A DNA stretch of 64,000 bases from Cyanobium sp. NS01 (GCF_014280235.1 NZ_CP047940.1:2666001-2730000), one strand, 5' to 3'. Positions 9,565-20,166 are shown, numbered from the stretch's first letter. Notes: generated by a model from the letters alone, not told the origin. Made by a program: numbers and translations.

Positions 9565-10863
9565 TCACATCTGGAACTTTCCAGCGTCGGGACGATCCTG
9601 GGTCCAGTCGCAGGTGTAGCCCTTGGTTTCAGGCACGAACTGGTTCCAGGGCAGCGGGGGGATAGCCTTGCCACTGTCCTGCAGGATCTTGAACTGGCCA
9701 TCAGGCATGGCCTCGCCAATCAGCACACGCTCGGAGGTGTGGTGGTTGGGGAACATCTTGATCTCGCCCTGGGGAGCATCGAACGTGATGCCGATCATGG
9801 TCTCGCGGACCTTGTCGAGATCCTCGAAGGTGCCCGCCTTCTCAACAGCATTCTTCCAGAGGTAAACCATGTTGTAGGCCGACTCTGCAGGGTCGCCAAC
9901 AACCCGGTCTTCGCCATACATGGCCTGGAAGTCTTCGGTGAACTTCTTGGAGGCTGGAGTATCCAGACTCATGAAGTAGTTCCAGGTTGCGTAGGTGCCG
10001 GTGGTGTACTCGGGACCAATCTGACGAATCTCTTCCTCCGCAATGGAGAAGGACATGATTGGATACTTAGCCGGGTCAATGCCAGCGGCCTTGAACTGCT
10101 TGAAGAGGGCAACGTTGGAGTCACCATTCAAGGTGTTGATGATGATGCCTCCATCAGGGAACGCCTCCTTGATCTTGGCGATGATGGGAGCAACCTCCGT
10201 ATTGCCCAGGGGGATGTAATCCTCACCAACAACTTCACCGCCAAGAGCCTTCATCTGCTCCTTGATGATGGTGTTGGCCGTACGTGGATACACGTAGTCA
10301 GACCCAACAAGGTAGACCTTCTTGCCCAGCTCGTCGCCGTAGGTCTTCATCAGCCAGTCCACTGCAGGCTCAGCCTGCTGGTTCGGGACGGCACCGGTGT
10401 AGAAGATATTTCTGGAGCATTCCTGACCCTCATATTGAATGGGGTAGAAAAGCATATGATTCTTGGCCTCGTACACTGGCAGCATCGCCTTACGGCTGGC
10501 GGAGGTCCAGCCACCAAAGACAACGGCGACGTTGTCGGAGTCGATCAGCTTCTGCGATTTCTCAGCAAACGTGGGCCAGTCTGAGGCACCATCCTCGGAG
10601 ATGGCAACAATCTTGTAGGATTTATCTCCAACTTTGACGCCACCTGCGTCGTTGATTTCCTTGATTGCCATCTCTTCGACCTCTTTCAAGGTCGTTTCCG
10701 AGATGGCCATGGTCCCACTCAGAGAGTGAAGGATGCCGACTTTGACTTCTCCGTCAAAGTCCCCCGCCGAATCGCCGCCGCCACCGCCGCAGGCCACAAG
10801 CGTGACGCTGACCACTGAAGCGCCGATTCCGGCAAGCAACCGCCTTGAGATGTGCTGGACCAT
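9565..10863 (-). CDS. urtA: Urea ABC transporter substrate-binding lipoprotein UrtA
   Basis: The 432-aa product has a signal peptide ending in the lipobox LVAC (Cys25) with a Gly run after it, so it is anchored outside the plasma membrane. The body is a Leu/Ile/Val-binding-type protein with VGILHSLSGTMAISE at the start, FGGWTSASRKA, and a C-terminal GYTCDW motif. It captures urea for UrtBCDE. I chose the ATG at 10863; an in-frame ATG upstream at 10938 would place coding sequence across the predicted promoter. It heads the leftward urt operon. Confidence 0.94.
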   Translation of the reverse strand: MVQHISRRLLAGIGASVVSVTLVACGGGGGDSAGDFDGEVKVGILHSLSGTMAISETTLKEVEEMAIKEINDAGGVKVGDKSYKIVAISEDGASDWPTFAEKSQKLIDSDNVAVVFGGWTSASRKAMLPVYEAKNHMLFYPIQYEGQECSRNIFYTGAVPNQQAEPAVDWLMKTYGDELGKKVYLVGSDYVYPRTANTIIKEQMKALGGEVVGEDYIPLGNTEVAPIIAKIKEAFPDGGIIINTLNGDSNVALFKQFKAAGIDPAKYPIMSFSIAEEEIRQIGPEYTTGTYATWNYFMSLDTPASKKFTEDFQAMYGEDRVVGDPAESAYNMVYLWKNAVEKAGTFEDLDKVRETMIGITFDAPQGEIKMFPNHHTSERVLIGEAMPDGQFKILQDSGKAIPPLPWNQFVPETKGYTCDWTQDRPDAGKFQM

Positions 10864-10913
10864 GGGTGATTGATCAAGGTGTGGTGGATGCCGCGATATC
10901 AGCGGCATTTCGC

Positions 10914-10955
10914 AACCTACAGATCTGTTCATGGGCACTATGTATCCGATCGCAC
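10914..10955 (-). promoter_or_regulatory. NtcA-like promoter of urtA
   Basis: On the minus strand GTG-N8-TAC (plus-strand GTA at 10942-10944 and CAC at 10953-10955) matches the NtcA box with one mismatch. After exactly 22 bases comes TAGGTT (10914-10919), which fits the TAN3T -10 element of NtcA-activated promoters. Transcription would start near 10908, about 45 bases before the urtA ATG. NtcA control of urt genes is established in other cyanobacteria; the site here is inferred from sequence. Confidence 0.6.
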
Positions 10956-10971
10956 CGAAGGTGCTGGGCGC

Positions 10972-11622
10972 TCAGCCGGTGTGTGGATTTGCTCGTGCAA
11001 GCGATGGCGTGGATACCCGAAGTCCTTCCGGAAGCTGTTGCAGCAGAAACGACTCCACCTTGTCGAGTCCCTCGCCACTGCGCAGGTTGGCAAAGCACCA
11101 GGGGCGGCCCGGACGCATGCGCTCGGTATCCCGCTGCATCACCTCCAGGTCGGCACCCACCAGCGGCGCCAGGTCAATCTTGTTGATCACCAGCAGATCG
11201 GAACGGGTGATGCCCGGGCCACCCTTGCGCGGAATCTTGTCTCCAGCGGCCACATCAATCACGTAGATACACAGGTCCACCAGTTCCGGACTGAAGCTGG
11301 CCGCCAGGTTGTCGCCGCCACTTTCCACCAGCACCAGGTCGAGATCGGGGTAGAGCCTCTCCAGCTCCTCCACGGCGGCGCGGTTGATCGAGCAGTCCTC
11401 CCGGATGGCGGTGTGGGGACAGCCACCGGTCTCGACGCCGCGGATGCGCTCAGGCTCCAGCACACCCGCCCGGGTCAGGAACTGGGCGTCCTCCTGGGTG
11501 TAGATGTCATTGGTGACCACGGCGAGTTGCAGCTGCTGCCGCAGACGCCGGCAGAGAGCTTCCACCAGGGCCGTCTTGCCCGACCCGACGGGCCCTGCCA
11601 CCCCCACCCGCAGCCTGCTCAT
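10972..11622 (-). CDS. ureG: Urease accessory GTPase UreG
   Basis: This 216-aa SIMIBI-class GTPase has the P-loop GPVGSGKT (10-17), the nickel-site motif [26 protein letters not shown] and the guanine-specificity motif NKIDLAP. It delivers nickel to urease with UreF, UreD and UreE, using GTP. It follows ureF by eight bases and precedes urtA by about 108 bases on the same strand, so urt genes may receive some read-through from ureEFG. Confidence 0.95.
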   Translation of the reverse strand: MSRLRVGVAGPVGSGKTALVEALCRRLRQQLQLAVVTNDIYTQEDAQFLTRAGVLEPERIRGVETGGCPHTAIREDCSINRAAVEELERLYPDLDLVLVESGGDNLAASFSPELVDLCIYVIDVAAGDKIPRKGGPGITRSDLLVINKIDLAPLVGADLEVMQRDTERMRPGRPWCFANLRSGEGLDKVESFLLQQLPEGLRVSTPSLARANPHTG

Positions 11623-11630
11623 CGGCTCCC

Positions 11631-12287
11631 TCAGCTCCGAAACAACCTGGAGTAGAGCTCAGCATGGCGCAATTGAGCCAGGGAGGCCCCAACTGCCCCT
11701 GTCCAGAGCTGATCTGGATCCGCCCCAACCAGGCTCTCAGCCCGCGCCGCAATCACCGGGGCCAGTCCCCACTGCACCGCCTGGGCCCGGGTCGGCCCCA
11801 GGGGCACCAGCCGCACCGCCGCGCTCAGCTGGTTGGCCACCCAGCCGTAGAGATAGGCCTCCACCAGCTCCTGGGCTGGAATGGCCAGGGCGCGGCCCGC
11901 CAGGGCAAAGGCCCCTGGCCAGGCCAGGTCGAGCGCCGGCGGCTCCAGGCCCAGGTCCGCCAGCAGCCGCAGCAGAGCCCCCCCCATCTGGCGCTGCTGG
12001 GCGCGCAGCTCCGGTGCCTCTCTCTGGGCCAGCAACCAGGCGTCCCGATCGCGCAGCTCCGGATCCAGGGCCAGCATCAGCCTGGGCAGCCAGGCGGCTT
12101 CGACGGTCACGGCTCCTCGCTGCAATTCGGCCCGCAGCCAGGCCTCCACCCCCGCAGCGTCCTGGAGCAGGCCTTGCTGCACAAGCACCTCAAGCCCCTC
12201 GGCGTAGCTGAATGCCCCCACCGGCAGAGCCGGGCTCACCAGCTGCAGCAGGGCCAGGCGGCCGCTGCCGGCCGACCTAGGCGCCAT
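11631..12287 (-). CDS. ureF: Urease accessory protein UreF
   Basis: The product (about 218 aa) is all-helical and has the UreF opening [22 protein letters not shown] and the [15 protein letters not shown] segment near the C-terminus. UreF joins UreG and UreD in the nickel insertion complex. The frame stays open to 12347; starts at 12287, 12293 and 12317 are all possible. I chose 12287, which overlaps the ureE stop by about 11 bases and gives the usual length. Confidence 0.9.
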   Translation of the reverse strand: MAPRSAGSGRLALLQLVSPALPVGAFSYAEGLEVLVQQGLLQDAAGVEAWLRAELQRGAVTVEAAWLPRLMLALDPELRDRDAWLLAQREAPELRAQQRQMGGALLRLLADLGLEPPALDLAWPGAFALAGRALAIPAQELVEAYLYGWVANQLSAAVRLVPLGPTRAQAVQWGLAPVIAARAESLVGADPDQLWTGAVGASLAQLRHAELYSRLFRS

Positions 12288-12801
12288 GCCCATGGCCCCC
12301 GGGCTCTGAGCCGCCATGGGAGTGGCCCTGGCTGCTGGCGTAGGCACCGTGCTCAGGCAGAAAAGGGGCGCTGATCCGCGCCACCCCCAGGCGGCGGTGC
12401 TCCATCAGATGGGCCAGCACGGGATCCTCCGCCAGCCTCAGCTCTCCTGGCCGGATTTCCATGGCGACATGCCGGTTACCCAGGTGGTAGGCCGCCTGGA
12501 GCAACGCCAGGGGATCGGCTGCCGTGATCCGCAGCAGGGCCTCCGCCGCCGCCTCCACCCGCACCCAGGCCAGGCCCTCGCCATCGGCGAGCAGGTCACC
12601 GGGCTGCAGGGCCTCGCCGCGGGGCAGCTGGAGCAACAGCGGCTGGCCGCAGACGCTGTGGCGGCGTCCCCGCAGCCGGGTGCGCTCGTCAGCGCTGAGC
12701 TGGAGCACGAAGGGAGGGGTCTGGCCAGAGGGTCCGGAGAGCCGCTGGGTGAGCACCAGGGGCTGCGGCACTGGCCCTGGGACCGCGGAAGCGGGGATCA
12801 T
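12277..12801 (-). CDS. ureE: Urease accessory nickel chaperone UreE
   Basis: The protein (174 aa) has the UreE N-terminal fold with RLRGRRHSVCGQPLLLQLPRG and the conserved Ni-site segment AYHLGNRHVAMEI. A short His-rich tail (HSHGG ... HGHGA) could bind additional nickel. It binds nickel and passes it to UreG. The frame runs open to 12837, inside the divergent ureD, so I chose the ATG at 12801. That leaves only 14 bases between ureE and the divergent ureD. Confidence 0.9.
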   Translation of the reverse strand: MIPASAVPGPVPQPLVLTQRLSGPSGQTPPFVLQLSADERTRLRGRRHSVCGQPLLLQLPRGEALQPGDLLADGEGLAWVRVEAAAEALLRITAADPLALLQAAYHLGNRHVAMEIRPGELRLAEDPVLAHLMEHRRLGVARISAPFLPEHGAYASSQGHSHGGSEPGGHGHGA

Positions 12802-12815
12802 GGCGGCATGACGCT

Positions 12816-13748
12816 GTGCTGAGTATCTCCAAATCACGCGCCGCCGGCAGCTGGCACGGCCAGACCCAGCTGGTGTTCCGCCGTGGCGCCGGCGCCGATG
12901 CTGGCGACACCAGCTTCCAGGGCAGCGCCACAGCGCCGCTGAAACTGCAGCGCGCCTATCGGCACCAGGATGGCCGCTGCGAACTGCCGTTGCTGCACAC
13001 CGCCGGGGGGCTGGTGGGGGGCGATCAGCTCACGATCGAGGCGAGCCTGGAGGCGCGCAGTGAAGCCCTGCTCACCAGCGTGGCGGCCCAGAAGGTCTAC
13101 GGGTCGGTGGGCCGCCTCAGCCAGGCACCCGAGGGGCGGTGGGTGAACCAGCAGCTCCACTTCTGCCTCGCCGACGGCGCGGATCTGGAGTGGCTGCCCC
13201 AGGAGCTGGTGCTCTACGCCGACGGGCTGCTGGAGCAGCGCTGCCGGGTGGAGCTGGCCCCCCAGGCCTCCTACCTGGGCGTGGAGGTGGTGCGCCTGGG
13301 CCGCACCGCCGCCGGCGAAGACCTCGCTGCCGGCTGCTGGCGTTCGGCCCTCGACATCCATCGCAGCGGCAGCCGCGGCAACCCCTGGATGCTGGTGGAT
13401 CGCCTGGAGCTGGGCGGCGAGGCCCTGGCCGGGGAGCATGGCCTGGCCCGGCAGCCGGTGTACGGCTCGCTGGTGTGGGCCGCTCCGGAGCACTTCCCCG
13501 GGGCTGAGCTGGCCGGGCTGCTGGAGCTGTGCCGCCAGGATCGTGACGGGCTGGACGGCGCCATGGCCTGCGGCGCCCTGGAGCCCGGACTGGTGGCCCG
13601 CTACCGGGGCCCCTCCAGCCAGGCGGCCCGGTTCTGGTTCAGCCGCATCTGGGCCCGGATCCGGGCGGCCAGGGGCTTGCCCGCTCCGCAACTGCCGCGG
13701 GTCTGGCCCTTTCAGGAAGAACCCTGGCGCCCTGAAGGTTGCAGCTGA
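12816..13748 (+). CDS. ureD: Urease accessory protein UreD
   Basis: The 310-aa protein begins at GTG and has the UreD landmarks LPLLHTAGGLVGGDQL near residues 49-65 and LTSVAAQKVYGS. UreD is the scaffold that docks UreF/UreG on apo-urease. It starts 14 bases from the divergent ureE start, so any promoter for ureD must lie within ureE coding sequence and the reverse. It heads the ureDABC set, with about 70 bases before ureA. Confidence 0.92.
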   Translation: MLSISKSRAAGSWHGQTQLVFRRGAGADAGDTSFQGSATAPLKLQRAYRHQDGRCELPLLHTAGGLVGGDQLTIEASLEARSEALLTSVAAQKVYGSVGRLSQAPEGRWVNQQLHFCLADGADLEWLPQELVLYADGLLEQRCRVELAPQASYLGVEVVRLGRTAAGEDLAAGCWRSALDIHRSGSRGNPWMLVDRLELGGEALAGEHGLARQPVYGSLVWAAPEHFPGAELAGLLELCRQDRDGLDGAMACGALEPGLVARYRGPSSQAARFWFSRIWARIRAARGLPAPQLPRVWPFQEEPWRPEGCS

Positions 13749-13817
13749 ACCTGTCCACCCTCAGACCCCTGCCACAGTGCGGCGGGGTCTGGTCCATCCC
13801 TCCCCTCCCCAGCCACC

Positions 13818-14120
13818 ATGCACCTCACCCCCCAGGAGAAGGACAAGCTCCTGATCGTGACCGCCGCCCTGCTGGCGGAGCGGCGCCTCAACCGCGGCCT
13901 GAGGCTCAACTATCCCGAGGCTGTGGCCTGGCTGAGCTTCCAGGTGCTGGAGGGCGCCCGCGACGGCAAGACCGTGGCCGCCCTGATGGGCGAAGGCACC
14001 ACCTGGTTGAGCCGCGAGCAGGTGATGGAGGGGGTGCCGGAGCTGGTGCAGGAGGTGCAGATCGAGGCCGTCTTCCCCGATGGCACCAAGCTGGTGACCC
14101 TGCATGACCCCATCCGCTGA
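13818..14120 (+). CDS. ureA: Urease gamma subunit
   Basis: This 100-aa subunit opens [13 protein letters not shown] and ends [15 protein letters not shown], full length and typical for UreA. It contributes to the (alpha-beta-gamma)3 urease that splits urea to ammonium and carbamate. The frame ends 19 bases before ureB. Confidence 0.96.
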   Translation: MHLTPQEKDKLLIVTAALLAERRLNRGLRLNYPEAVAWLSFQVLEGARDGKTVAALMGEGTTWLSREQVMEGVPELVQEVQIEAVFPDGTKLVTLHDPIR

Positions 14121-14139
14121 CCCCACCCGCCCTGCTGCC

Positions 14140-14457
14140 ATGGCCCCGTTGATCCCCGGCGAACTGATCCCCGAACCCGGAGAGATCGAACTCAACGCCG
14201 GCCGCCCCGTCACCACCCTGCTGGTAGCCAACAGCGGCGACCGGCCCGTGCAGGTGGGCTCCCACTTCCACTTCCAGGAGGCCAACGACGCCCTGCGCTT
14301 CGACAGGGACGCCGCCCGCGGCCTGCGGCTCGACATCCCCGCCGGCACGGCGATTCGCTTCGAACCGGGCGACAGCCGCGAGGTGAACCTGGTGCCCTTC
14401 GCCGGCCAGCGCCGGGTGATGGGCTTCAACGGCCTCGTCAATGGACCCCTCGACTGA
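14140..14457 (+). CDS. ureB: Urease beta subunit
   Basis: The 105-aa protein starts [19 protein letters not shown] and has the UreB motifs [21 protein letters not shown] and [20 protein letters not shown]. An in-frame ATG at 14104 within the end of ureA would add 12 residues not expected in UreB, so I prefer 14140. The gene is followed by ureC after six bases. Confidence 0.95.
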   Translation: MAPLIPGELIPEPGEIELNAGRPVTTLLVANSGDRPVQVGSHFHFQEANDALRFDRDAARGLRLDIPAGTAIRFEPGDSREVNLVPFAGQRRVMGFNGLVNGPLD

Positions 14458-14463
14458 CCCGCC

Positions 14464-16182
<1,719 letters not shown>

Positions 16183-16224
16183 GAACTTCCCAGCGCCACC
16201 AACGGCACACGGGAGGGAGCTTTC

Positions 16225-16267
16225 GTAGCAATCCACACCGGCCAGCCCCTGGCCGGCTGCCCATGAT
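16225..16267 (+). promoter_or_regulatory. NtcA-like promoter upstream of the ATP-grasp operon
   Basis: GTA at 16225-16227, eight bases and CAC at 16236-16238 form a one-mismatch NtcA box. CATGAT at 16262-16267 lies 23 bases on and is close to TAN3T. The 18 bases from 16222 match those before fmdA (from 3790) at 16 positions, which is more than the box alone demands. The ATP-grasp ATG follows at 16291. Confidence 0.4.
16238..16256 (+). terminator. GC-rich hairpin after ureC
   Basis: A perfect 8-base-pair inverted repeat (CCGGCCAG, loop CCC, CTGGCCGG) lies 56 bases past the ureC stop. It has no T-run after it, so it may be a weak terminator, an mRNA 3' stabiliser, or a structure in the leader of the next operon. 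It lies inside the spacer of the NtcA-like promoter. Confidence 0.35.
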
Positions 16268-16290
16268 TAGGGGGAGCCAGCAGGGCAGGG

Positions 16291-17763
16291 ATGTTCACGG
16301 ACTACAAGCCCCACCGCGGCTACGACGAGTACTTCAGCGCCGCGGACGAACCCCGCAGAGCCCTCTCCCCCCTGCTCTCCTCCCTGGGACAGCTGGGCCT
16401 CGAAGAGCTCAACCGCAACCACGTGGCCGCGGGCATGCTGCTCAAGCGGCTTGGTGCCACCTTCCGTCTGAACGGCTCCGGCAACCGGGGGGTGGAACGG
16501 ATCCTGCCCTTCGACCCCCTGCCGCGGCTGATCGCCTCCGGCGAATGGCTGACCCTGGAGCGGGGCCTGGTGCAGCGGCTCGAAGCGATCGATCACTTCC
16601 TGGCGGACGTCTACGGCGACCAGCTGATCCTGCGGGACGGCATCGTGCCCCGGGAAGACCTGGAGACCTCCCAGGGCTGGCGGCCCCAGATGCAGGGATT
16701 CAAGCCGCCGCTCAACAAGTGGTGCCACATCTCCGGCCTGGATCTGATCCGTGATGGCCAGGGCACCTGGCGCGTGCTGGAAGACAACCTGCGCTGCCCT
16801 TCAGGCGTGGCGTATTTCCTGGAGAACCGCCGCGTCATGAAGCGGATGTTCCCCAGCCTCTTCTCCGGCCGCACCGTGCAGCCGATCGACGACTACCCCT
16901 CCCACCTGCTCCAGAGCCTGCGGGAGCTGGCGCCCTGGACGGAGCGCCCCACGGTGGTGCTGCTCACCCCCGGGGTGTTCAACAGTGCCTACTTCGAGCA
17001 CAGCTACCTGGCCCAGCAGATGGGCATCCAGCTGGTGGAGGGCCGCGACCTGGTCTGCCAGGACGACCGGGTGTGGATGCGCAGCACCGGCGGTCTGGAG
17101 CCGGTGGATGTGATCTATCGCCGCATCGACGATGACTTCCTCGATCCGGCCGTGTTCCGTTCCGATTCCATGCTGGGCGTGCGGGGGCTGATGCAGGCCT
17201 ACAGCGCCGGTCGGGTGGCGATCGCCAATGCCCCGGGCACGGGGGTGGCGGACGACAAGCTCATCTATGCCTATGTGCCCGAGATGATTCAGTACTACCT
17301 GGGGGAGGAGCCCATCATTGAGAACGTGCCCACCTACCTCTGCTCCCGCGACAAGGATCGGGCCTACGTGCTTGAGCACCTGAGCCAGTTGGTGGTGAAG
17401 GCGGTGGCTGAAGCGGGCGGTTACGGAATGATGATCGGCCCCCATGCCGGCCAGGAGGAGATCGACGACTTCGCCAAGCGCATCGAGGCCAACCCACGCA
17501 ACTACATCGCCCAACCCACCCTGGAGCTCTCCACCGTGCCCTCCCTGAGTGAGGGCGAGCTGTTCCCCTGCCATGTGGACCTGCGGCCCTACGTGCTGCG
17601 GGGCAAGGGCGCCTGGGTGAGCCCCGGCGGTCTGACCAGGGTGGCCCTGCGGCGCGGCTCCCTGGTGGTGAACTCCTCCCAGGGCGGGGGCTGCAAGGAC
17701 ACATGGATCGTCAGTGAGCGTGGCGATGGCCAGCTCCAACTGCAGGGCTCCAGCTCATGCTGA
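16291..17763 (+). CDS. Circularly permuted ATP-grasp protein (type 2)
   Basis: The 490-aa product belongs to the circularly permuted ATP-grasp family (former DUF404/DUF407). It has NKWCHISGLDLIRD, VLEDNLRCPSGVAYFLENR, VIYRRIDDDFLDP, and the closing HVDLRPYVLRGKGAWVSPGGLTRVA. The family is predicted to be an ATP-dependent amide (peptide) ligase; substrates are unknown. Its stop overlaps the start of the Alpha-E gene by seven bases and a transglutaminase follows, the classic gene trio for this family. A purine-rich SD-like stretch (cagggcaggg) precedes the ATG. Position after urease and before cyanase hints at a nitrogen link, which is inference. Confidence 0.9.
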   Translation: MFTDYKPHRGYDEYFSAADEPRRALSPLLSSLGQLGLEELNRNHVAAGMLLKRLGATFRLNGSGNRGVERILPFDPLPRLIASGEWLTLERGLVQRLEAIDHFLADVYGDQLILRDGIVPREDLETSQGWRPQMQGFKPPLNKWCHISGLDLIRDGQGTWRVLEDNLRCPSGVAYFLENRRVMKRMFPSLFSGRTVQPIDDYPSHLLQSLRELAPWTERPTVVLLTPGVFNSAYFEHSYLAQQMGIQLVEGRDLVCQDDRVWMRSTGGLEPVDVIYRRIDDDFLDPAVFRSDSMLGVRGLMQAYSAGRVAIANAPGTGVADDKLIYAYVPEMIQYYLGEEPIIENVPTYLCSRDKDRAYVLEHLSQLVVKAVAEAGGYGMMIGPHAGQEEIDDFAKRIEANPRNYIAQPTLELSTVPSLSEGELFPCHVDLRPYVLRGKGAWVSPGGLTRVALRRGSLVVNSSQGGGCKDTWIVSERGDGQLQLQGSSSC

Positions 17764-18740
17764 GCCGCGTCGCCGATTCGCTCTACTGGATCAACCGCTA
17801 TGTGGAGCGGGCTGAGAATATCTCCCGCTTCGTGGAGGTGAGCGAGGCGATGGCCCTCGATTGCCCCCCAGGCAGCGCCGAACCCTGGCTGCCCCTGATC
17901 GATGCCAGCGGCGAACGGGAACTCTTCGACAAGCTTTACACCAATGGCAGCCCCGACGATGTGATTGAGTTCCTGGTGCGGGCTGAGGAAAATCCCAACA
18001 GCGTGGCCAACTGCATCGCCATTGCCCGGGAGAACGCCCGTCAGATCCGCGAAGTGATCACCACCGAGATGTGGGAGCAGCTCAACGACATCTACTGGAC
18101 GCTGCAGGAGAATGAAAGCTTCTGGAAACAACCCCCCCAGGAGCAACTGCGCGACATCCGCCGGGCTTGCCAGCTCTTCTACGGCATCACCGACTCCACC
18201 CTGAGCCGCGATCTCTCCTGGCAATTCAGCCGGTTGGGACGCCTGCTGGAGCGGGCCGACAAGACCACCCGCATCCTCGATGTGAAGTACTTCCTGCTGC
18301 TGCCCTCCCCCGATGAGGTGGGCGGCGTCCTCGATGAGCTGCAGTGGATCTCGCTGCTGCGCAGTGCCGGGGCCTACCAGATGTTCCGCCAGGCGCGTCA
18401 ACAGGCGATCGAACCCCGCGCCGTGGCCGGCTTCCTGCTGCTCGACCCGATCTTTCCGCGCTCGGTGCGCTACTGCCTGGAGCGGATTCAGGACACCCTC
18501 AAGATCGTGCAGGGCCGCTCGGTGCCCGGGGCTCCAGATGAACTGGAATGCCTCAGCGGACTCACCCTGGCCCGCTGGAGCTACACCCGCATCGACGACC
18601 TGTTCGCGGTAGGCCTCCATGAGGCCATCGACGCCCTGCAGAGCGACCTCAACCGCCTGCACAACCTGATCGAGGGGCGCTACTTCGTGGCCACCAGCCT
18701 TGAGTCCCAGAGCGTGGATCCGGCATGCGTGCGCGCCTGA
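17757..18740 (+). CDS. Alpha-E domain protein
   Basis: The 327-aa, largely helical protein (former DUF403) opens MLSRVADSLYWINRYVERAENISRFV and contains LSWQFSRLGRLLERADKTTRILDVKYF, the family's repeated E-rich helices. It is always seen with cp-ATP-grasp proteins and is thought to be a partner in the same predicted peptide-ligation pathway; no activity is established. It overlaps both neighbours (7 and 16 bases), so the three proteins are probably made in fixed ratio. Confidence 0.92.
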   Translation: MLSRVADSLYWINRYVERAENISRFVEVSEAMALDCPPGSAEPWLPLIDASGERELFDKLYTNGSPDDVIEFLVRAEENPNSVANCIAIARENARQIREVITTEMWEQLNDIYWTLQENESFWKQPPQEQLRDIRRACQLFYGITDSTLSRDLSWQFSRLGRLLERADKTTRILDVKYFLLLPSPDEVGGVLDELQWISLLRSAGAYQMFRQARQQAIEPRAVAGFLLLDPIFPRSVRYCLERIQDTLKIVQGRSVPGAPDELECLSGLTLARWSYTRIDDLFAVGLHEAIDALQSDLNRLHNLIEGRYFVATSLESQSVDPACVRA

Positions 18741-19618
18741 AGCACACGTTCAGCTACCGGTACAGCGCGCCTGTTCTGCTCGGAGCCCATCGCTTCTGCC
18801 TCAAACCCCGGGGCCATGGATTTCAGACGTTGGTGGACTTCCAACTCACGATCGATCCTGAGCCCAACTCCCTGTTCCCTCTGATCGCCGCCAGTGGCGA
18901 TGAGATTCTGCGGGCCCGCTTCGGCGGCTCCTGTGACAGCTTCCGCGTCGAGGCCAGCAGCACGGTGGTCTCCCACACCCCACCGGATCTGCAGACCTGC
19001 CTGGAGGCCAACGAGCCGCTGTTGCCCTACCCCGTAGGCCACCTCAACGGCGACCTGCAGGGCTCCCTCGGCGGCTGGCTGCCCAATGGCCAGCACGACC
19101 CCGCCGCCGTGGACATGGCCCAGGAGGCCCTGATGGGCAGCGACCAGCGGGCCCTGATGTTTCTCGATCAGCTGGTGGAGATGATCCAGGACCGGGTGAA
19201 GTACACCCAGCGCCACGTGGGTCCCGCCTGGCCTGCCGGCCGCACCCTCAAGGAACGGGTGGGCTCCTGCCGTGACCTGGCCATGCTGATGGTTGAGGCC
19301 TGCCGCTGCGTGGGCCTGCCGGCCCGGTTCGTCAGCGGCTACCACCTGGTGGATCCCGCTCCCGAGCAGTACGACCTGCACGCCTGGACGGAGGTCTACC
19401 TGCCGGGAGCCGGCTGGCGCGGCTACGACCCCAGCGGCAAGGGTCCGGTCGACGATCGCTACATCACCCTGGCCACGTCCTCGAAGCCGGAACTCACCGC
19501 CGCCATCACCGGCTGCTTTTCAGGCCCAGCTGGGGTGAGCAGCAGCTTTGACTGGCTGATCGAAGCGGAGATTCTCGATCCCGTCGCCCCCCTGGAGGCC
19601 AGCCTGCCCCTGGGCTGA
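18725..19618 (+). CDS. Transglutaminase-like cysteine peptidase family protein
   Basis: The 297-aa protein has an N-terminal beta-rich domain (LKHTFSYRYSAPV) and a transglutaminase-like core. The catalytic triad is visible as Cys in ERVGSCRDLAMLMVEACR, His in DLHAWTEVYLPG and Asp in WRGYDPSGK. Relatives act as peptidases or amidases on isopeptide bonds. It is the third gene of the ATP-grasp/Alpha-E trio and may cleave or transfer the product made by the ligase; this is a prediction from the family context. Confidence 0.9.
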   Translation: MRARLKHTFSYRYSAPVLLGAHRFCLKPRGHGFQTLVDFQLTIDPEPNSLFPLIAASGDEILRARFGGSCDSFRVEASSTVVSHTPPDLQTCLEANEPLLPYPVGHLNGDLQGSLGGWLPNGQHDPAAVDMAQEALMGSDQRALMFLDQLVEMIQDRVKYTQRHVGPAWPAGRTLKERVGSCRDLAMLMVEACRCVGLPARFVSGYHLVDPAPEQYDLHAWTEVYLPGAGWRGYDPSGKGPVDDRYITLATSSKPELTAAITGCFSGPAGVSSSFDWLIEAEILDPVAPLEASLPLG

Positions 19619-19659
19619 TCGCGGCGGGGCTGGGTGGTCATCTTTTCAGCCAACACGGC

Positions 19660-20166
19660 TTACCAGTGCAGACCGTGCAGCTTGGGCAGCGGCGCGGTTT
19701 TGAAGGTGGTGGCGAACAGCCTTGGAATCCTCCGGCTGTTGTAGACGCGGAATTCCTGCACCAGGCTGACACCCGGTTCGCGCACAGCCTGGTTGAGCAC
19801 CACCGAGCCGTCAGGATCGGAAACGGAACGATGGAAGGTTCCCGGCGGAATCCTGAGGATGTCGCCGCCCGTATCGAGCCGCACGATGTGGAAGGGGTAG
19901 TTCCAGCCGAAGTTCACCAGATAGAAGGTGCGGCCGCCGTGCAGGGCGAGCAGATTGTCCTCCTGGTGGGGATGCAGGTAGAACTGCCAGGCTCCCGTGG
20001 CCGGATCGTCCGGAGGGGAGGTGGCGGGCCCCGAGTGGATCACCAGATCCCGGGCATTGGACGCGGCCACAGTGATGTCGAAGAAGCGCACTGCGGGGGT
20101 GTCGCGGAACTTCTCGTAGGGGATGAGCTCGAACATCGGCGCCGGTCTCGGCGTTGTGGCAGTCAT
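19660..20166 (-). CDS. Cupin-like hypothetical protein
   Basis: The protein (about 168 aa from the ATG at 20166; an ATG at 20136 is also possible) is beta-rich, with a cupin-like pattern: FYLHPHQEDNLLALHGGRTFYLVNFG, then GGDILRIPPGTFHRSVSDPDGS, and a run NQAVREPG near the end. His-x-His, Glu and a later His could form a metal site. I do not recognise the family beyond a cupin-like fold. It converges on the transglutaminase gene (41 bases between stops) and diverges from cynS. Confidence 0.65.
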   Translation of the reverse strand: MTATTPRPAPMFELIPYEKFRDTPAVRFFDITVAASNARDLVIHSGPATSPPDDPATGAWQFYLHPHQEDNLLALHGGRTFYLVNFGWNYPFHIVRLDTGGDILRIPPGTFHRSVSDPDGSVVLNQAVREPGVSLVQEFRVYNSRRIPRLFATTFKTAPLPKLHGLHW

